Origin: ZC4RG29 sp035304385
GTDB lineage: Bacteria > Bacteroidota > Bacteroidia > Cytophagales > Cyclobacteriaceae
Length of the DNA: 64,000 nt
NCBI GenBank assembly: GCA_035304385.1
Contig: DATGQD010000028.1
Span: 1 to 64,000, forward strand
Direction of reading: 5' to 3'
Part shown: piece by piece, positions 34,590 to 43,659 of the stretch
How positions within the stretch are numbered: the first letter of the stretch is position 1
How the letters are laid out: each line of letters begins with the position of its first letter
The notes under the pieces: model-generated
What the model saw: the letters and a program-made list of their open reading frames with translations, nothing else
Database searches by the model: none
What the model was told of the DNA's origin: nothing
Made by a program: the position numbers and the translations under genes

Positions 34590-35846
34590 TTGACATTTTC
34601 TGATTTTAATTTCGATGAACGCCTGATGGACGGCCTGGCCTCCATGGGTTATGAACAACCTACTCCAATACAGGAGCAGGCCATTCCTGCCATACTGGAA
34701 GGCCACGATATCATCGCCTGCGCCCAGACCGGCACCGGTAAGACCGCTGCCTACATCCTGCCCATCCTTCAGAAGATCCTCCATACCGAGCATCGGCACC
34801 TGAATACCCTCGTGCTGGCGCCGACGCGGGAGTTGGCGCAGCAAATAGACCAGCAGATTGAAGGCTTTGCGTATTTCATGGGCATTAGCTCGATCGCTGT
34901 CTACGGTGGCGGCGACGGCGCGGCCTGGGATAAACAGAAGCGGGCGCTCGAATCCGGAGCGGATATTATTATCGCTACGCCCGGCCGGCTCATCGCCCTC
35001 CTTTCTGCAGGCACCCTGAATCTCGAGCACCTTCAACATCTCGTCCTCGATGAGGCCGACCGGATGCTCGACATGGGATTTTACGCCGACATCATCAGGA
35101 TCATCAACTACCTCCCGCAGTCGCGTCAGACGCTCCTGTTTTCCGCAACCATGCCGCCGAAGATCCGGACGCTGGCGAACCGTATCCTCCGCACACCCCA
35201 CGAGGTGAACCTGGCCGTATCCAAGCCGGCGGAAGGCATTCAGCAACAAGCCTACATCCTCTATGAGGCTCAGAAAATACCGATGATCAAATGGATACTG
35301 GGCCAGGAGGATCATAGTAGTGTGCTGATATTTGCCTCCACCAAGGAGAACGTGAAGAAGCTCACGACCCAGCTCAAAGGCAAAGGGTTCGCCGTGAAGG
35401 CCTTTCATTCCGACCTCGAGCAGCAAGAGCGCGATGAGATCCTCAGGGAGTTCAAGAGCCGGAAGTTGCCGATCATCGTGGGCACCGATATCCTGTCAAG
35501 AGGTATCGATGTCGAAGGTATCAGTCTCGTTATCAATTTCGATGTTCCACCGGACGTGGAAGACTACGTGCACCGCATTGGTCGTACCGCTCGCGCCGAC
35601 CGCACGGGAACGGCGGTAACCTTCGTTAACGAAAAGGATCAGCGCCGGTTCGCCGATATCGAACGGTTCCTCGGTAAGGAGGTACCCAAGATGGAAATGC
35701 CTGAAGACATCGGCGCGGGTCCGGAGTACCGGAAAACCGGCACCAACCACAAGCCCTGGAAACAGCACAACGGCAAGAAGAGAAGCAGCTCTTCATCCGG
35801 CCGGTCCCGTAAAGGCAAATTCCGTAAATCGCGTCGTTCGACATAA
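34590..35846 (+). CDS. DEAD-box RNA helicase (RhlE-like), TTG start
   Basis: A 418-residue ATP-dependent RNA helicase. All motifs are visible: the Q motif (YEQPTPIQEQAIP, ~21-33), motif I AQTGTGKT, Ia PTRELAQQ, Ib TPGRL, II DEAD, III SAT, then RGIDVEG and HRIGRTAR. The last ~50 residues are a basic, Ser-rich tail (KKRSSSSSGRSRKGKFRKSRRST) that would bind RNA; this is cited as a landmark near the end. The start is TTG at 34590: the frame is blocked by TGA at 34554 and has no ATG before the Q motif, while FSDFNFDERLMDGL is the normal family N-terminus. It likely acts in ribosome assembly or RNA turnover. Confidence 0.9.
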   Translation: MTFSDFNFDERLMDGLASMGYEQPTPIQEQAIPAILEGHDIIACAQTGTGKTAAYILPILQKILHTEHRHLNTLVLAPTRELAQQIDQQIEGFAYFMGISSIAVYGGGDGAAWDKQKRALESGADIIIATPGRLIALLSAGTLNLEHLQHLVLDEADRMLDMGFYADIIRIINYLPQSRQTLLFSATMPPKIRTLANRILRTPHEVNLAVSKPAEGIQQQAYILYEAQKIPMIKWILGQEDHSSVLIFASTKENVKKLTTQLKGKGFAVKAFHSDLEQQERDEILREFKSRKLPIIVGTDILSRGIDVEGISLVINFDVPPDVEDYVHRIGRTARADRTGTAVTFVNEKDQRRFADIERFLGKEVPKMEMPEDIGAGPEYRKTGTNHKPWKQHNGKKRSSSSSGRSRKGKFRKSRRST

Positions 35847-35956
35847 CCCCGCACCTTATATTCGCCCCCATATTCGGAAGGGCTTGAACTTGCCACTGTC
35901 TTTGGTATCTTGCACGTGAGGACCGCCAACGCTCGCCTTGTACTTAACCGCCTGTG

Positions 35957-37009
35957 ATGAAGGAAGTTGATCACCCCCTGTTCCTCAGGGATATATGGTA
36001 CTTTGCCCTGCACGGCAGCCATCTGCGTGCGGGTAAACTCGTGAGAAAACAGATCGCCGGCGAATTTATTGTGATGGGACGCGATGCCGACGGCGCACCC
36101 TTTGCGTTGAAAGACAATTGTCCACACCGGGGTGTACCCTTATCAAAAGGATGGTATGATGGTAATACGATCACGTGTTGTTACCACGGGTGGCAGTTCG
36201 ATGCCACTGGCACGTGCAGGAAGATACCGGCACTCCCGGACGACCGTATCGACGTGTCGAAGATCAAGGTGTTCCGCTATCCCTGCCGTGAAGTCAACGG
36301 AACCGTGTGGGTATACATCCCTCAAAATAAGTTGAAGCTGGAAGGGGCGGACCGCCATTTCCCCAACCTGTTGCTCGACCCTGCAAAGAAATTCTGGTAT
36401 GTCGACACAGTGACGCTCCCGACGAACATCGACCACGCCGTCATCGGACTTATCGACCCCGCTCACGTCACCTTCGTTCATCAGTCGTGGTTCTGGCGAT
36501 CAGCCAAAAATCTTAAGTTAAAGGAAAAGACGTTTGAGCCGTTCGGGCTGGGATTCCGGATGGTGCGCCACAAGCCTTCGACGAATTCGAAGGGCTACTC
36601 TATATTGAAAGGCGGCACGTCGACCGAGATCACATTTCAATTGCCCGGCAACCGCGTCGAGCATATACAGGCCGGCGAACGCCACGAAGTAATATCCATT
36701 ACCACACTCACACCCATTGACGGCGAAAATACCGAGCTGAACCATATCTTCTTCACTTCCCTCGGTCTGGCGCGGGCGTTGTGGTTGCCGCTGAGGCGAC
36801 TCGGCCGAAAGTTTATCGGCCAGGACCTTGATGTATTCAGAAAGCTGGCCGAAGGGCTGGAGACGAATCCGACGCTCATGTTGTTGGGTGATCCCGACAC
36901 CCAGGCGCGTTGGTATTATGAGTTGAAAAAGCAATGGAACATTTCCATCGCCGAGGGTACCCCTTTCGAAAATACACTCAAAGGGCAGACGCTGCGCTGG
37001 GTTACCTGA
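35957..37009 (+). CDS. Rieske-type aromatic ring oxygenase alpha subunit
   Basis: A 350-residue protein with an N-terminal Rieske domain: C55-P-H57 and C74-C-Y-H77 bind the [2Fe-2S] cluster. The catalytic domain has the mononuclear iron motif IDPAHVTFVHQ (two His) with the usual acid in GDPDTQARWYYEL near the C-terminus. The layout resembles vanillate demethylase and chlorophyllide/pheophorbide-type oxygenases. The start is the ATG at 35957; a GTG one codon earlier is also possible. No reductase gene is adjacent. It converges with the cardiolipin synthase gene, only three bases apart. Substrate unknown. Confidence 0.85.
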   Translation: MKEVDHPLFLRDIWYFALHGSHLRAGKLVRKQIAGEFIVMGRDADGAPFALKDNCPHRGVPLSKGWYDGNTITCCYHGWQFDATGTCRKIPALPDDRIDVSKIKVFRYPCREVNGTVWVYIPQNKLKLEGADRHFPNLLLDPAKKFWYVDTVTLPTNIDHAVIGLIDPAHVTFVHQSWFWRSAKNLKLKEKTFEPFGLGFRMVRHKPSTNSKGYSILKGGTSTEITFQLPGNRVEHIQAGERHEVISITTLTPIDGENTELNHIFFTSLGLARALWLPLRRLGRKFIGQDLDVFRKLAEGLETNPTLMLLGDPDTQARWYYELKKQWNISIAEGTPFENTLKGQTLRWVT

Positions 37010-37012
37010 GGT

Positions 37013-38473
37013 TCAGAGCAACGGGGCCAGGATACGGGCCAACCCTTCCAGGAATATTCGAAATTTATTGCGTTTGCCCCATTCGTCCCGATCGAGCATG
37101 TAGCTATGCTCCAGATCTTTCCAGAAGGTATCCTTCATCTCGGCGTTGACATGCTCGCTGTAGATGATCGCATTGATCTCGAAATTCAATTCGAAACTCC
37201 GCAAGTCCATGTTTGCCGTTCCGACTATCGAAAGCGTGTCGTCGACAACCATTGTCTTGGCATGGATGAGGCCTTTGGTGTACAGGTGGATCTTAACGCC
37301 CGCTTCTAACAAGGTGAGGAAATAGAAACGAGACGCTGCGTCGACAAAGGCGGAATCGGAACGTTCCGGTATCAGCACACGGACCTCCTTGCCGCTAAAG
37401 GCCGCCTGCTTGATGGCGTTCATCATGGTCTCGTTCGGGATGAAGTAAGGCGTGGTAATGTATACGCATTTCTTTGCCATCATGATGGCGGTGAAATACG
37501 AAAGCATGATGCTCGGACGCGGGTAGTCGGGACCTCCGGTAACAATTTGCACGAGGTCTTTGTAGTCGGGTAACGGCGGGGTGTCCGGAAACAGGTCGGG
37601 ACTGAAGCCGAGGCTTTGCCCGGAGCAGAAGTTCCAGTTGGATAGAAAGTGGTATTGTAAGGTAAGTACGGCGCGCCCTTCGATTTTCACATGCGTATCC
37701 CGCCAGTACTTGTTGTCGACAAGTCCGTTTACGTACCGGTCGGCGATGTTCATGCCGCCAAGAAATCCGACGTTCCCATCGATGATCACAACCTTGCGGT
37801 GGTCGCGAAAGTTAATGCGGTTGGCAAACAGCACGAAGTGGATGCGGAAGAATGGATAGATCTCCACACCGTTTTCACGGAACTCGTCGACAAAATTTCG
37901 CCACAACCGGTGACTTCCGAAGTCGTCAAAGATTATACGAACCTTAACGCCTTCGCGTGCCTTTTTTATCAATGCATCTTTTACCTGGCCGCCGGTGGTG
38001 TCCTCTTCGAATATATAATACTCCAGGTGGATGAATTTCTCCGCCTTGTCGATCGCTTCAAGAAGGGCCGGAAACTTTTGCTCCCCATTAAGTAGAACGG
38101 TAACTCTATTCTCCGAGAGGGGCGATAGCGATTCGCCTAGCAGCAGGTCGATGAGATCGTCGTTCGGTTCCGACAGCTGAGGATAACGTTCGCGTACCTC
38201 GAGGGAATCCTTCTGGACGGTGTCGCGAACCTGGTTGAATAAGGTAGTATTGCGTATGAGTTTCTTGCTGTAGATACGGCGGTTGCGGTAGTTTACGCCA
38301 ACGAGGAAGTACAGCAAAGGGCCGCCAACGGGAAACAGAATGATCAATAGGAGGTAGGCAGCGGTCTTGGAAGGACTGCGGGTCTCCAGGACGACCCGCA
38401 CCGCGGCGAACAGGCCAAATGCGACCACACCTAGCCAAATCAGAAGACTCTGGTCTTTCAGGAACAGCCACAT
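37013..38473 (-). CDS. cls: Cardiolipin synthase (phospholipase D family)
   Basis: A 486-residue membrane enzyme. Two helices at residues ~8-28 and ~36-57 anchor it, followed by two phospholipase-D domains with HKD motifs: HRKVVIIDGNVGFLGG (~220) and HAKTMVVDDTLSIVGTANMD (~400). It condenses phosphatidylglycerol (or PG and PE) into cardiolipin in the inner membrane. The length and N-terminal pair of helices match the ClsA type. Monocistronic, by position. Confidence 0.9.
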   Translation of the reverse strand: MWLFLKDQSLLIWLGVVAFGLFAAVRVVLETRSPSKTAAYLLLIILFPVGGPLLYFLVGVNYRNRRIYSKKLIRNTTLFNQVRDTVQKDSLEVRERYPQLSEPNDDLIDLLLGESLSPLSENRVTVLLNGEQKFPALLEAIDKAEKFIHLEYYIFEEDTTGGQVKDALIKKAREGVKVRIIFDDFGSHRLWRNFVDEFRENGVEIYPFFRIHFVLFANRINFRDHRKVVIIDGNVGFLGGMNIADRYVNGLVDNKYWRDTHVKIEGRAVLTLQYHFLSNWNFCSGQSLGFSPDLFPDTPPLPDYKDLVQIVTGGPDYPRPSIMLSYFTAIMMAKKCVYITTPYFIPNETMMNAIKQAAFSGKEVRVLIPERSDSAFVDAASRFYFLTLLEAGVKIHLYTKGLIHAKTMVVDDTLSIVGTANMDLRSFELNFEINAIIYSEHVNAEMKDTFWKDLEHSYMLDRDEWGKRNKFRIFLEGLARILAPLL

Positions 38474-38606
38474 AGTTGCAATGTCGGAAAAAAGTGTTTA
38501 AGTGCCTGCTTCGTCACCCGTCAGGCTGCGGAAGGCGGAAAGTATTGAACGTTTAGATTGCCGAAATTACCCTCAGCGCCGGTGCGCCATCGCGGTGAAA
38601 CGCGCA

Positions 38607-39191
38607 CTACTTCGCAGGGTTGATCATAATATGCGCCCTATGCGTTCCCGGATCCATGATCCAGGGCATGCCCGGCACATCGGGTTTAAGCGGCAGCCCG
38701 GTACTTTCAGCAGTAGCGTATGGGATGTACACCACGTACCTTAGGTAGCCATTTGTTACCTCGCCGGTCTCGGTATTGAAACCTTCCCTGGGGGCGGTAA
38801 AGACGAATAGGGTAGTGGGCGACTCCGGCATCGAGAGCTTACCGGCCTTTACCTCTGCCTCACGGATATCAAATATTTCCTGAAACGATTTGCCTTCTTT
38901 CTGCAGGGCCCGTCCGCGTGCCATGAAGGGCTCGAGGTCGCGATGATAACAGGAGACGTTCAAACCGTCTTTTTTCGGGTCGTCCGCCAGGCAAATCATT
39001 TCGTTAGTACCCTTTCTCAACACCACCACGTCGCCGTTGGCGTCGACGCCCAGGACGGTGGCCCCTTCGCGCAACCCTTCAGGGGCGGCGAGAACGGCAG
39101 ATTTGATTCGGATGGAAGGGTTGGGCGTTTGCGCTATGGCAGGGACCGCTGCGGCAACCCATAATCCCGTAAGCCAGCACAGTGTCTTCAT
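38607..39191 (-). CDS. Secreted protein of unknown function
   Basis: A 194-residue protein with a signal peptide (residues 1-20, ending VPAIAQ). The remainder is one compact domain with the segments GLREGATVLGVDANGDVVVL, EMICLADDP, GLNVSCYHRDLEPFMARGR and, at the end, PGMPWIMDPGTHRAHIMINP. Two Cys residues (in MICLAD and VSCYHR) could form a disulfide. I do not recognise a characterised family, though similar secreted proteins occur in environmental bacteria. Located between cls and an ECF sigma gene, divergent from the latter. Confidence 0.65.
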   Translation of the reverse strand: MKTLCWLTGLWVAAAVPAIAQTPNPSIRIKSAVLAAPEGLREGATVLGVDANGDVVVLRKGTNEMICLADDPKKDGLNVSCYHRDLEPFMARGRALQKEGKSFQEIFDIREAEVKAGKLSMPESPTTLFVFTAPREGFNTETGEVTNGYLRYVVYIPYATAESTGLPLKPDVPGMPWIMDPGTHRAHIMINPAK

Positions 39192-39328
39192 CGTGGTGGG
39201 CGGTTTGATTTTCCCTTAAGGTACCGGTATTCGTGCAGGAATTCAAGACCGGCCCGGGAATGACTTTTTGGGGTTAAATTACATGTAGGTCCCGACAGGC
39301 AACCCTCCACAGCGAATGCCTGTATGGA

Positions 39329-39913
39329 TTGAGTAACCAAGCAGCCCATTTGGACAAGAAGGAAGAAAAAGTTGTCAAGCTGTTGATCGGTTGCAGAAAA
39401 CAGCACCGCGGCAGCCAGAAGCTTCTATACCAGGAGTTCTACGCATATGGTATGAGCATCTGTTTGCGCTATGCCGACAACCGTGACGAAGCTGCCGAAG
39501 TTCTTAATGATGGATTTATGAAGGTATTTCAAAACATCGCAAAGTTTGATCTGAAGCGTCCTTTTAAACCCTGGCTGCGCAGGATTATTGTAAACACTGC
39601 CATCAACCATTATCACCAAAAGAATCGCATCCCGAAGTCAGCAGATTTGAATGTGGTTGGGCAAAACGCCAACGAGGAGAAAGTACTATCCGGAATCACT
39701 TATGATGAAATCGTACAGATGCTGCGCAAACTGCCGCCGGCGTATCGAACGGTGTTCAATCTCCATGTGATCGAGGGATATAAACATGAAGAAATTGCCC
39801 ACATGCTGGGCGTGTCAGTGGGGACATCCAAATCGAACCTGTTCAAAGCAAAGGAACAGCTTCGAAGGATTCTGAATCAATTCTTTGAAACCGATTATGT
39901 CGATAAAGGATAA
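39329..39913 (+). CDS. ECF RNA polymerase sigma factor, TTG start
   Basis: A 194-residue sigma-70 family protein. Region 2: LYQEFYAYGMSICLRYADN, then DEAAEVLNDGFMKVFQNI and PFKPWLRRIIVNTAINHYH. Region 4: LPPAYRTVFNLHVIEGYKHEEIA and MLGVSVGTSKSNLFKAKEQLRR. The start is TTG at 39329, since no ATG lies before the conserved core in this frame. Its end overlaps the next gene by 17 bases, so the pair is co-translated. Bacteroidota sigma factors of this type often sit beside their membrane-bound regulator. Confidence 0.88.
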   Translation: MSNQAAHLDKKEEKVVKLLIGCRKQHRGSQKLLYQEFYAYGMSICLRYADNRDEAAEVLNDGFMKVFQNIAKFDLKRPFKPWLRRIIVNTAINHYHQKNRIPKSADLNVVGQNANEEKVLSGITYDEIVQMLRKLPPAYRTVFNLHVIEGYKHEEIAHMLGVSVGTSKSNLFKAKEQLRRILNQFFETDYVDKG

Positions 39914-41336
39914 CGATAGCCTGGAAGATTTTTTCCGGAAAGCCACGCGCCACCACGATCTCCAGTTCAACGAAGAAGACTGGAAGAAGTTGGAGCGCAG
40001 GCTTGACGAGGAGCAGCCGGTACCGCCGGTGGGATGGTTCGGCGCGCACGGTCGTAAAGCCTTATTGGGCCTGGCCTTCCTCGTCGGTGTCGTCGCCGTG
40101 CTCCTTTTGCTTCCGGGGCAGGACGTTACGGAAGGCGCTGGTGAAGGCGTTACAGGCACAACAGATAAGGTCGACTCCGGGATTGCATCTGCACCGAACG
40201 CGCCTGGTGATCAATCGGAGGGTGATCCCCGGTCATCTGAGGGTGGCAAGTCAGCTGTTGATCGGGTAACGGATCAGTCGGCGTTATCCCGTTCCGAAGA
40301 CGGGCCACAAGTGTCTGAGGCGATTCGGGAGAACGCCGCGCAAGGCGGTGCGCCGGAGCGTAACATGCGTATCGACGCTGAGCGGAGCAGTGGAAATCGA
40401 CCAACACGTCGGGCTGACGTTTCGTCGGCAGCCGCTGTTGATAATAATCGTATTTCGACAGCGGGATCGGGCAGTGATACCGAGAAGCAGGCGGCCGAAA
40501 ATATCAACATTGAGAAAGACCCATCGGAAGTGTCTGGCTTTAATCGAATGCAGCCTGAGCCGCCTGCGCCAGCCGAACGTATGGTGAACGAGTCGGAAGC
40601 GTTGACGCAAGTGCAGGATCAAGCTGCCGACAGTGCATCGGTGGAAACAACCGCCGATGCACTTGAGGCCCCCCGGCGCAAGACCTTCGACGAGACGCGC
40701 AGTCGCTTCAGTATCAGCGTTGTCGCCGCGCCGGATTTCAGCAAGACGGCGAACGGAGGCTCCATGGGTACTGGCGATGCGATAGGCGCCTTCTTCCATT
40801 ACCAGGTATTGCCCCGCTGGGGTGTTTCTGCCGGCGCCATGTACACCAATAAGAAATATTGGGGAAAAGGGAACGAATACCGTCCGCCCACCGGCTACTG
40901 GAAAGCCCTGACCAATGGCGTAGTGCCGGATCGCATTGACGGAACGTGTTCTATGTACGAAGTGCCTGTCGCCGTAACCTTCGATATCCTTAGTACGCGC
41001 AGGATCCGGTTGTTCGCGAGCGCCGGGGTGTCGAGCTATTTCGTGCAGAGTGAAGAATACTACTATCATTTTGATACCCCGAATCCGGGCGCGGTCAATG
41101 GCTGGACGGGCAAGAAGCCTTCGACCTTGTGGTTCGGAATCGGTACCCTCTCCGCGGGCTTCGACTTCAGGGCTACGCGTACACTCTCGGTGGGGATCGA
41201 ACCCTATTTCAAGGTCCCCCTGGAAGGTATGGGCTGGGCCGACATCGACCTGTACAGCACGGGGGTGATGTTTGCCGCCCGCTACCATTTTGCCAGGAAG
41301 GCGAACAAGCATCCGCCTTCGATACAGGGTCCCTAG
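39897..41336 (+). CDS. Putative anti-sigma protein with inner-membrane helix and C-terminal beta-barrel-like domain
   Basis: Start at the ATG 39897 (MSIKDNDSLEDFFRKA), 479 residues; an in-frame TTG at 39885 is possible. Residues 1-45 are a cytoplasmic helical part, 52-75 one membrane helix (ALLGLAFLVGVVAVLLLL), and ~76-265 a long disordered, charged, Ala/Ser/Glu-rich linker. Residues ~266-479 are a sheet-rich domain typical of PorT/OmpA-like outer-membrane barrels (GAFFHYQVLPRWGVSAGAMY, FGIGTLSAGFDFRATRTLSVGIEPYFKVPL as landmarks). The overlap with the sigma gene suggests an anti-sigma role, linking envelope state to transcription. The inner-to-outer-membrane layout is inferred. Confidence 0.65.
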   Translation: MSIKDNDSLEDFFRKATRHHDLQFNEEDWKKLERRLDEEQPVPPVGWFGAHGRKALLGLAFLVGVVAVLLLLPGQDVTEGAGEGVTGTTDKVDSGIASAPNAPGDQSEGDPRSSEGGKSAVDRVTDQSALSRSEDGPQVSEAIRENAAQGGAPERNMRIDAERSSGNRPTRRADVSSAAAVDNNRISTAGSGSDTEKQAAENINIEKDPSEVSGFNRMQPEPPAPAERMVNESEALTQVQDQAADSASVETTADALEAPRRKTFDETRSRFSISVVAAPDFSKTANGGSMGTGDAIGAFFHYQVLPRWGVSAGAMYTNKKYWGKGNEYRPPTGYWKALTNGVVPDRIDGTCSMYEVPVAVTFDILSTRRIRLFASAGVSSYFVQSEEYYYHFDTPNPGAVNGWTGKKPSTLWFGIGTLSAGFDFRATRTLSVGIEPYFKVPLEGMGWADIDLYSTGVMFAARYHFARKANKHPPSIQGP

Positions 41337-41433
41337 ACCAGGTAACTCCAAAACCCAGACCTGCTACATACTACAACCGGCGAAAAATACGGTTGACAAG
41401 GCTTCATTTACCCTTGACAAAACAGACAACCCT

Positions 41434-43377
41434 ATGAAACCCTTCTTGCAAAATTTCGGATGCCTGTTCGTCGCTGCCCTTCTGGTGCTGGGATTCAGCG
41501 GCTGCGACGACGATTCCGGGCCGTCGCTGACAGGCGACAACACGGTATACACGCTTAATCCCCGGTCCGATCCCGGGATCGACGGGAACGTCACGTTCTC
41601 CAAACAGTCCGACAACAGCGTGCTGGTTACGATTCAACTCACCGGCACCCAATCCGGGGGAAATCACCCCGCACACATCCATGCAGATAACGCGGTCGAC
41701 GGCGGTACGATCGTGCTTGACCTCACCAATGTAGACGGCGCAACGGGAAGAAGCGAAACGGTGGTTACCGCCCTCAACGACGGGACGCCCATCACTTACG
41801 AAGAACTTATCGCCTTCGATGGCCACGTCAACGTGCATGCGGGCGCCGACAACATGTCGACACTTATAGCACAGGGCGACATCGGCGAGAATGTTCTCAC
41901 AGGCGAATCGAAAACTTATCCGCTGGGATCCGTGTCCGATCCGGCTATTGACGGCAGCGTCATCTTCGAGGAACGCGCGAACGGCGAAGCCGTAGTAACC
42001 CTGATGCTCGACGGCACATCCGCCGGCAACATGCACCCTGCACATATCCACAACAATTCCGCGGCGGAAGGGGGCGGCATCGCAGTCGACTTTAACGCTG
42101 TGGATGGCGGAACCGGCGTTAGTGTCACCAACATCGGTGCGTTAAACGACGACACGCCCATCACGTACGACGACTTACTCAACTTCAACGGGTATGTCAA
42201 CGTTCACTTGAGCAGCAACGACCTGGGAACCCTCATTGCGCAGGGCGACATCGGCGGCAACGAGCTCACAGGGGAGTCGGTTGTGTATGAGTTGGGATCC
42301 GTTTCCGATCCGTCGATCAGCGGCACTGCTACCTTTGCCAAATGCAAGAACGGATTCAGCCTGGTCACGATCCAGCTTGAGGGCACAACTGATGGCAACT
42401 CGCATCCATCGCACATCCATAACAATTCAGCGGCGGAAGGCGGGGGAATAGCGGTCGACTTCAAACCCATTGATGGCGCCACGGGGATAAGCCGCACGAC
42501 CATCCGCCAACTCAATGACGAAACCGCCATTACCTATGACGAACTCCTGGACTTTAACGGCTACGTCAACGTACACCTCAGTAGCGCAGAACTGGGTACG
42601 CTCATCGCTCAGGGCGACATCGGCGGTAATGCCCTCACCGACCAGTCGGTTCAATACCCGCTGAACTCGGTATCGGATCCAGGCATTAGCGGGACAGTAA
42701 CCTTCGCTCAGCGCAAGAGCGGTGCTACGCTCGTCACCATCGAACTGACGGGCACAACGGCAGGCAATTCGCATCCATCGCATATTCACAACAATACGGC
42801 TGCTGAAGGCGGCGGTATCGCGGTCGACTTTAAACCCATCGCAGGAGCGACAGGCATAAGCAAGACGACGATAAGGACACTAAACGACGCGACGCCGGTA
42901 ACGTATGACGACCTTATCAACTTCAACGGATATGTGAACGTGCATTTGAGCAGCGACGACCTCGGTACGCTCATCGCCCAGGGTGATATCGGTCAGAACG
43001 CGCTCACAGGAGACATGGTATCGTATGTGCTCAACAGTGTGTCGGACCCGTCCATTAGCGGCACGGCGACATTCGCAAAGCGCATGAACGGCACGACACT
43101 CGTTACCATTCAGTTGGATGGCACGACAGCTGGTGGGGATCACCCGTCACACATTCACAATAATAGCGCTGCGGAGACCGGGGGCATAGCGATCGACCTT
43201 TCCAATGTAAATGGAGCAACCGGTCGCAGTCTGACCAACGTCACTGAGAAGAACGATGCAACACCTATAACGTACGATGAGCTGATTGTTTACGATGGGT
43301 ACATCAACGTACACCTCAGCGCCGCCAATCTCGGAACGCTGATTGCGCAAGGAGATATAGGGGCGAATAGTCAATGA
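41434..43377 (+). CDS. Lipoprotein of five tandem CHRD-like repeats
   Basis: Start at the ATG 41434, 647 residues; the frame is open upstream into the previous gene but only this start gives a leader. A lipobox (GFSGC) ends at about residue 24. The rest is five copies of a 123-residue unit, each with HPAHIH or HPSHIH, a GGGIAVDF-like strand, ITYDELL, YVNVHLS and LGTLIAQGDIG. The pattern resembles CHRD (chordin) domains, which in bacteria occur in secreted or surface proteins. The His pairs (HIH and NVH) could bind metal. It follows the barrel protein by 97 bases and may be in the same transcript. Function unknown. Confidence 0.7.
   Translation: MKPFLQNFGCLFVAALLVLGFSGCDDDSGPSLTGDNTVYTLNPRSDPGIDGNVTFSKQSDNSVLVTIQLTGTQSGGNHPAHIHADNAVDGGTIVLDLTNVDGATGRSETVVTALNDGTPITYEELIAFDGHVNVHAGADNMSTLIAQGDIGENVLTGESKTYPLGSVSDPAIDGSVIFEERANGEAVVTLMLDGTSAGNMHPAHIHNNSAAEGGGIAVDFNAVDGGTGVSVTNIGALNDDTPITYDDLLNFNGYVNVHLSSNDLGTLIAQGDIGGNELTGESVVYELGSVSDPSISGTATFAKCKNGFSLVTIQLEGTTDGNSHPSHIHNNSAAEGGGIAVDFKPIDGATGISRTTIRQLNDETAITYDELLDFNGYVNVHLSSAELGTLIAQGDIGGNALTDQSVQYPLNSVSDPGISGTVTFAQRKSGATLVTIELTGTTAGNSHPSHIHNNTAAEGGGIAVDFKPIAGATGISKTTIRTLNDATPVTYDDLINFNGYVNVHLSSDDLGTLIAQGDIGQNALTGDMVSYVLNSVSDPSISGTATFAKRMNGTTLVTIQLDGTTAGGDHPSHIHNNSAAETGGIAIDLSNVNGATGRSLTNVTEKNDATPITYDELIVYDGYINVHLSAANLGTLIAQGDIGANSQ
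41521..43374 (+). repeat. Five in-phase repeats of 369 bases within the CHRD-like gene
   Basis: The GGCGAC or GGTGAT codons of the QGDIG motif end at 41880, 42249, 42618, 42987 and 43356, an exact 369-base spacing with no indel. Repeats 2 to 5 share long stretches (for example HNNSAAEGGGIAVDF); repeat 1 is the most divergent. Confidence 0.85.
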
Positions 43378-43659
43378 GCCGTAAGGCACGCCAGTATGGT
43401 GTTGGAAAGAGGATTTGATTGAGAGATGGAGTGCTGTCGTTATCGTACGCCTGGTGTAGTGGTGGCTTACGATAGCGATAGAGATGAAGGGAAAAGGTTA
43501 TTGAATAATTGAAAAAGAAAATGATGAGCGTTGCCTCCGGGGCGGCAGGATGGGCTGCCACGATTCGCCCGACATAGGTTCTGGTATCCTACCGAATCCC
43601 GGGGGCGGCCTCATCAGAATTACAAAAGAAAAATATCGGAAACCAGAATATTAGCTCCT

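Noticed and set aside
34473..35426. 317-codon open frame opposite the DEAD-box helicase gene
   Set aside because: It mirrors a gene with all helicase motifs; its translation resembles no family and is a product of codon bias.
40284..41351. 355-codon open frame opposite the barrel protein gene
   Set aside because: Arg/His-rich, low-complexity translation with no domain; the plus-strand gene is coupled to the sigma gene and has the expected features.
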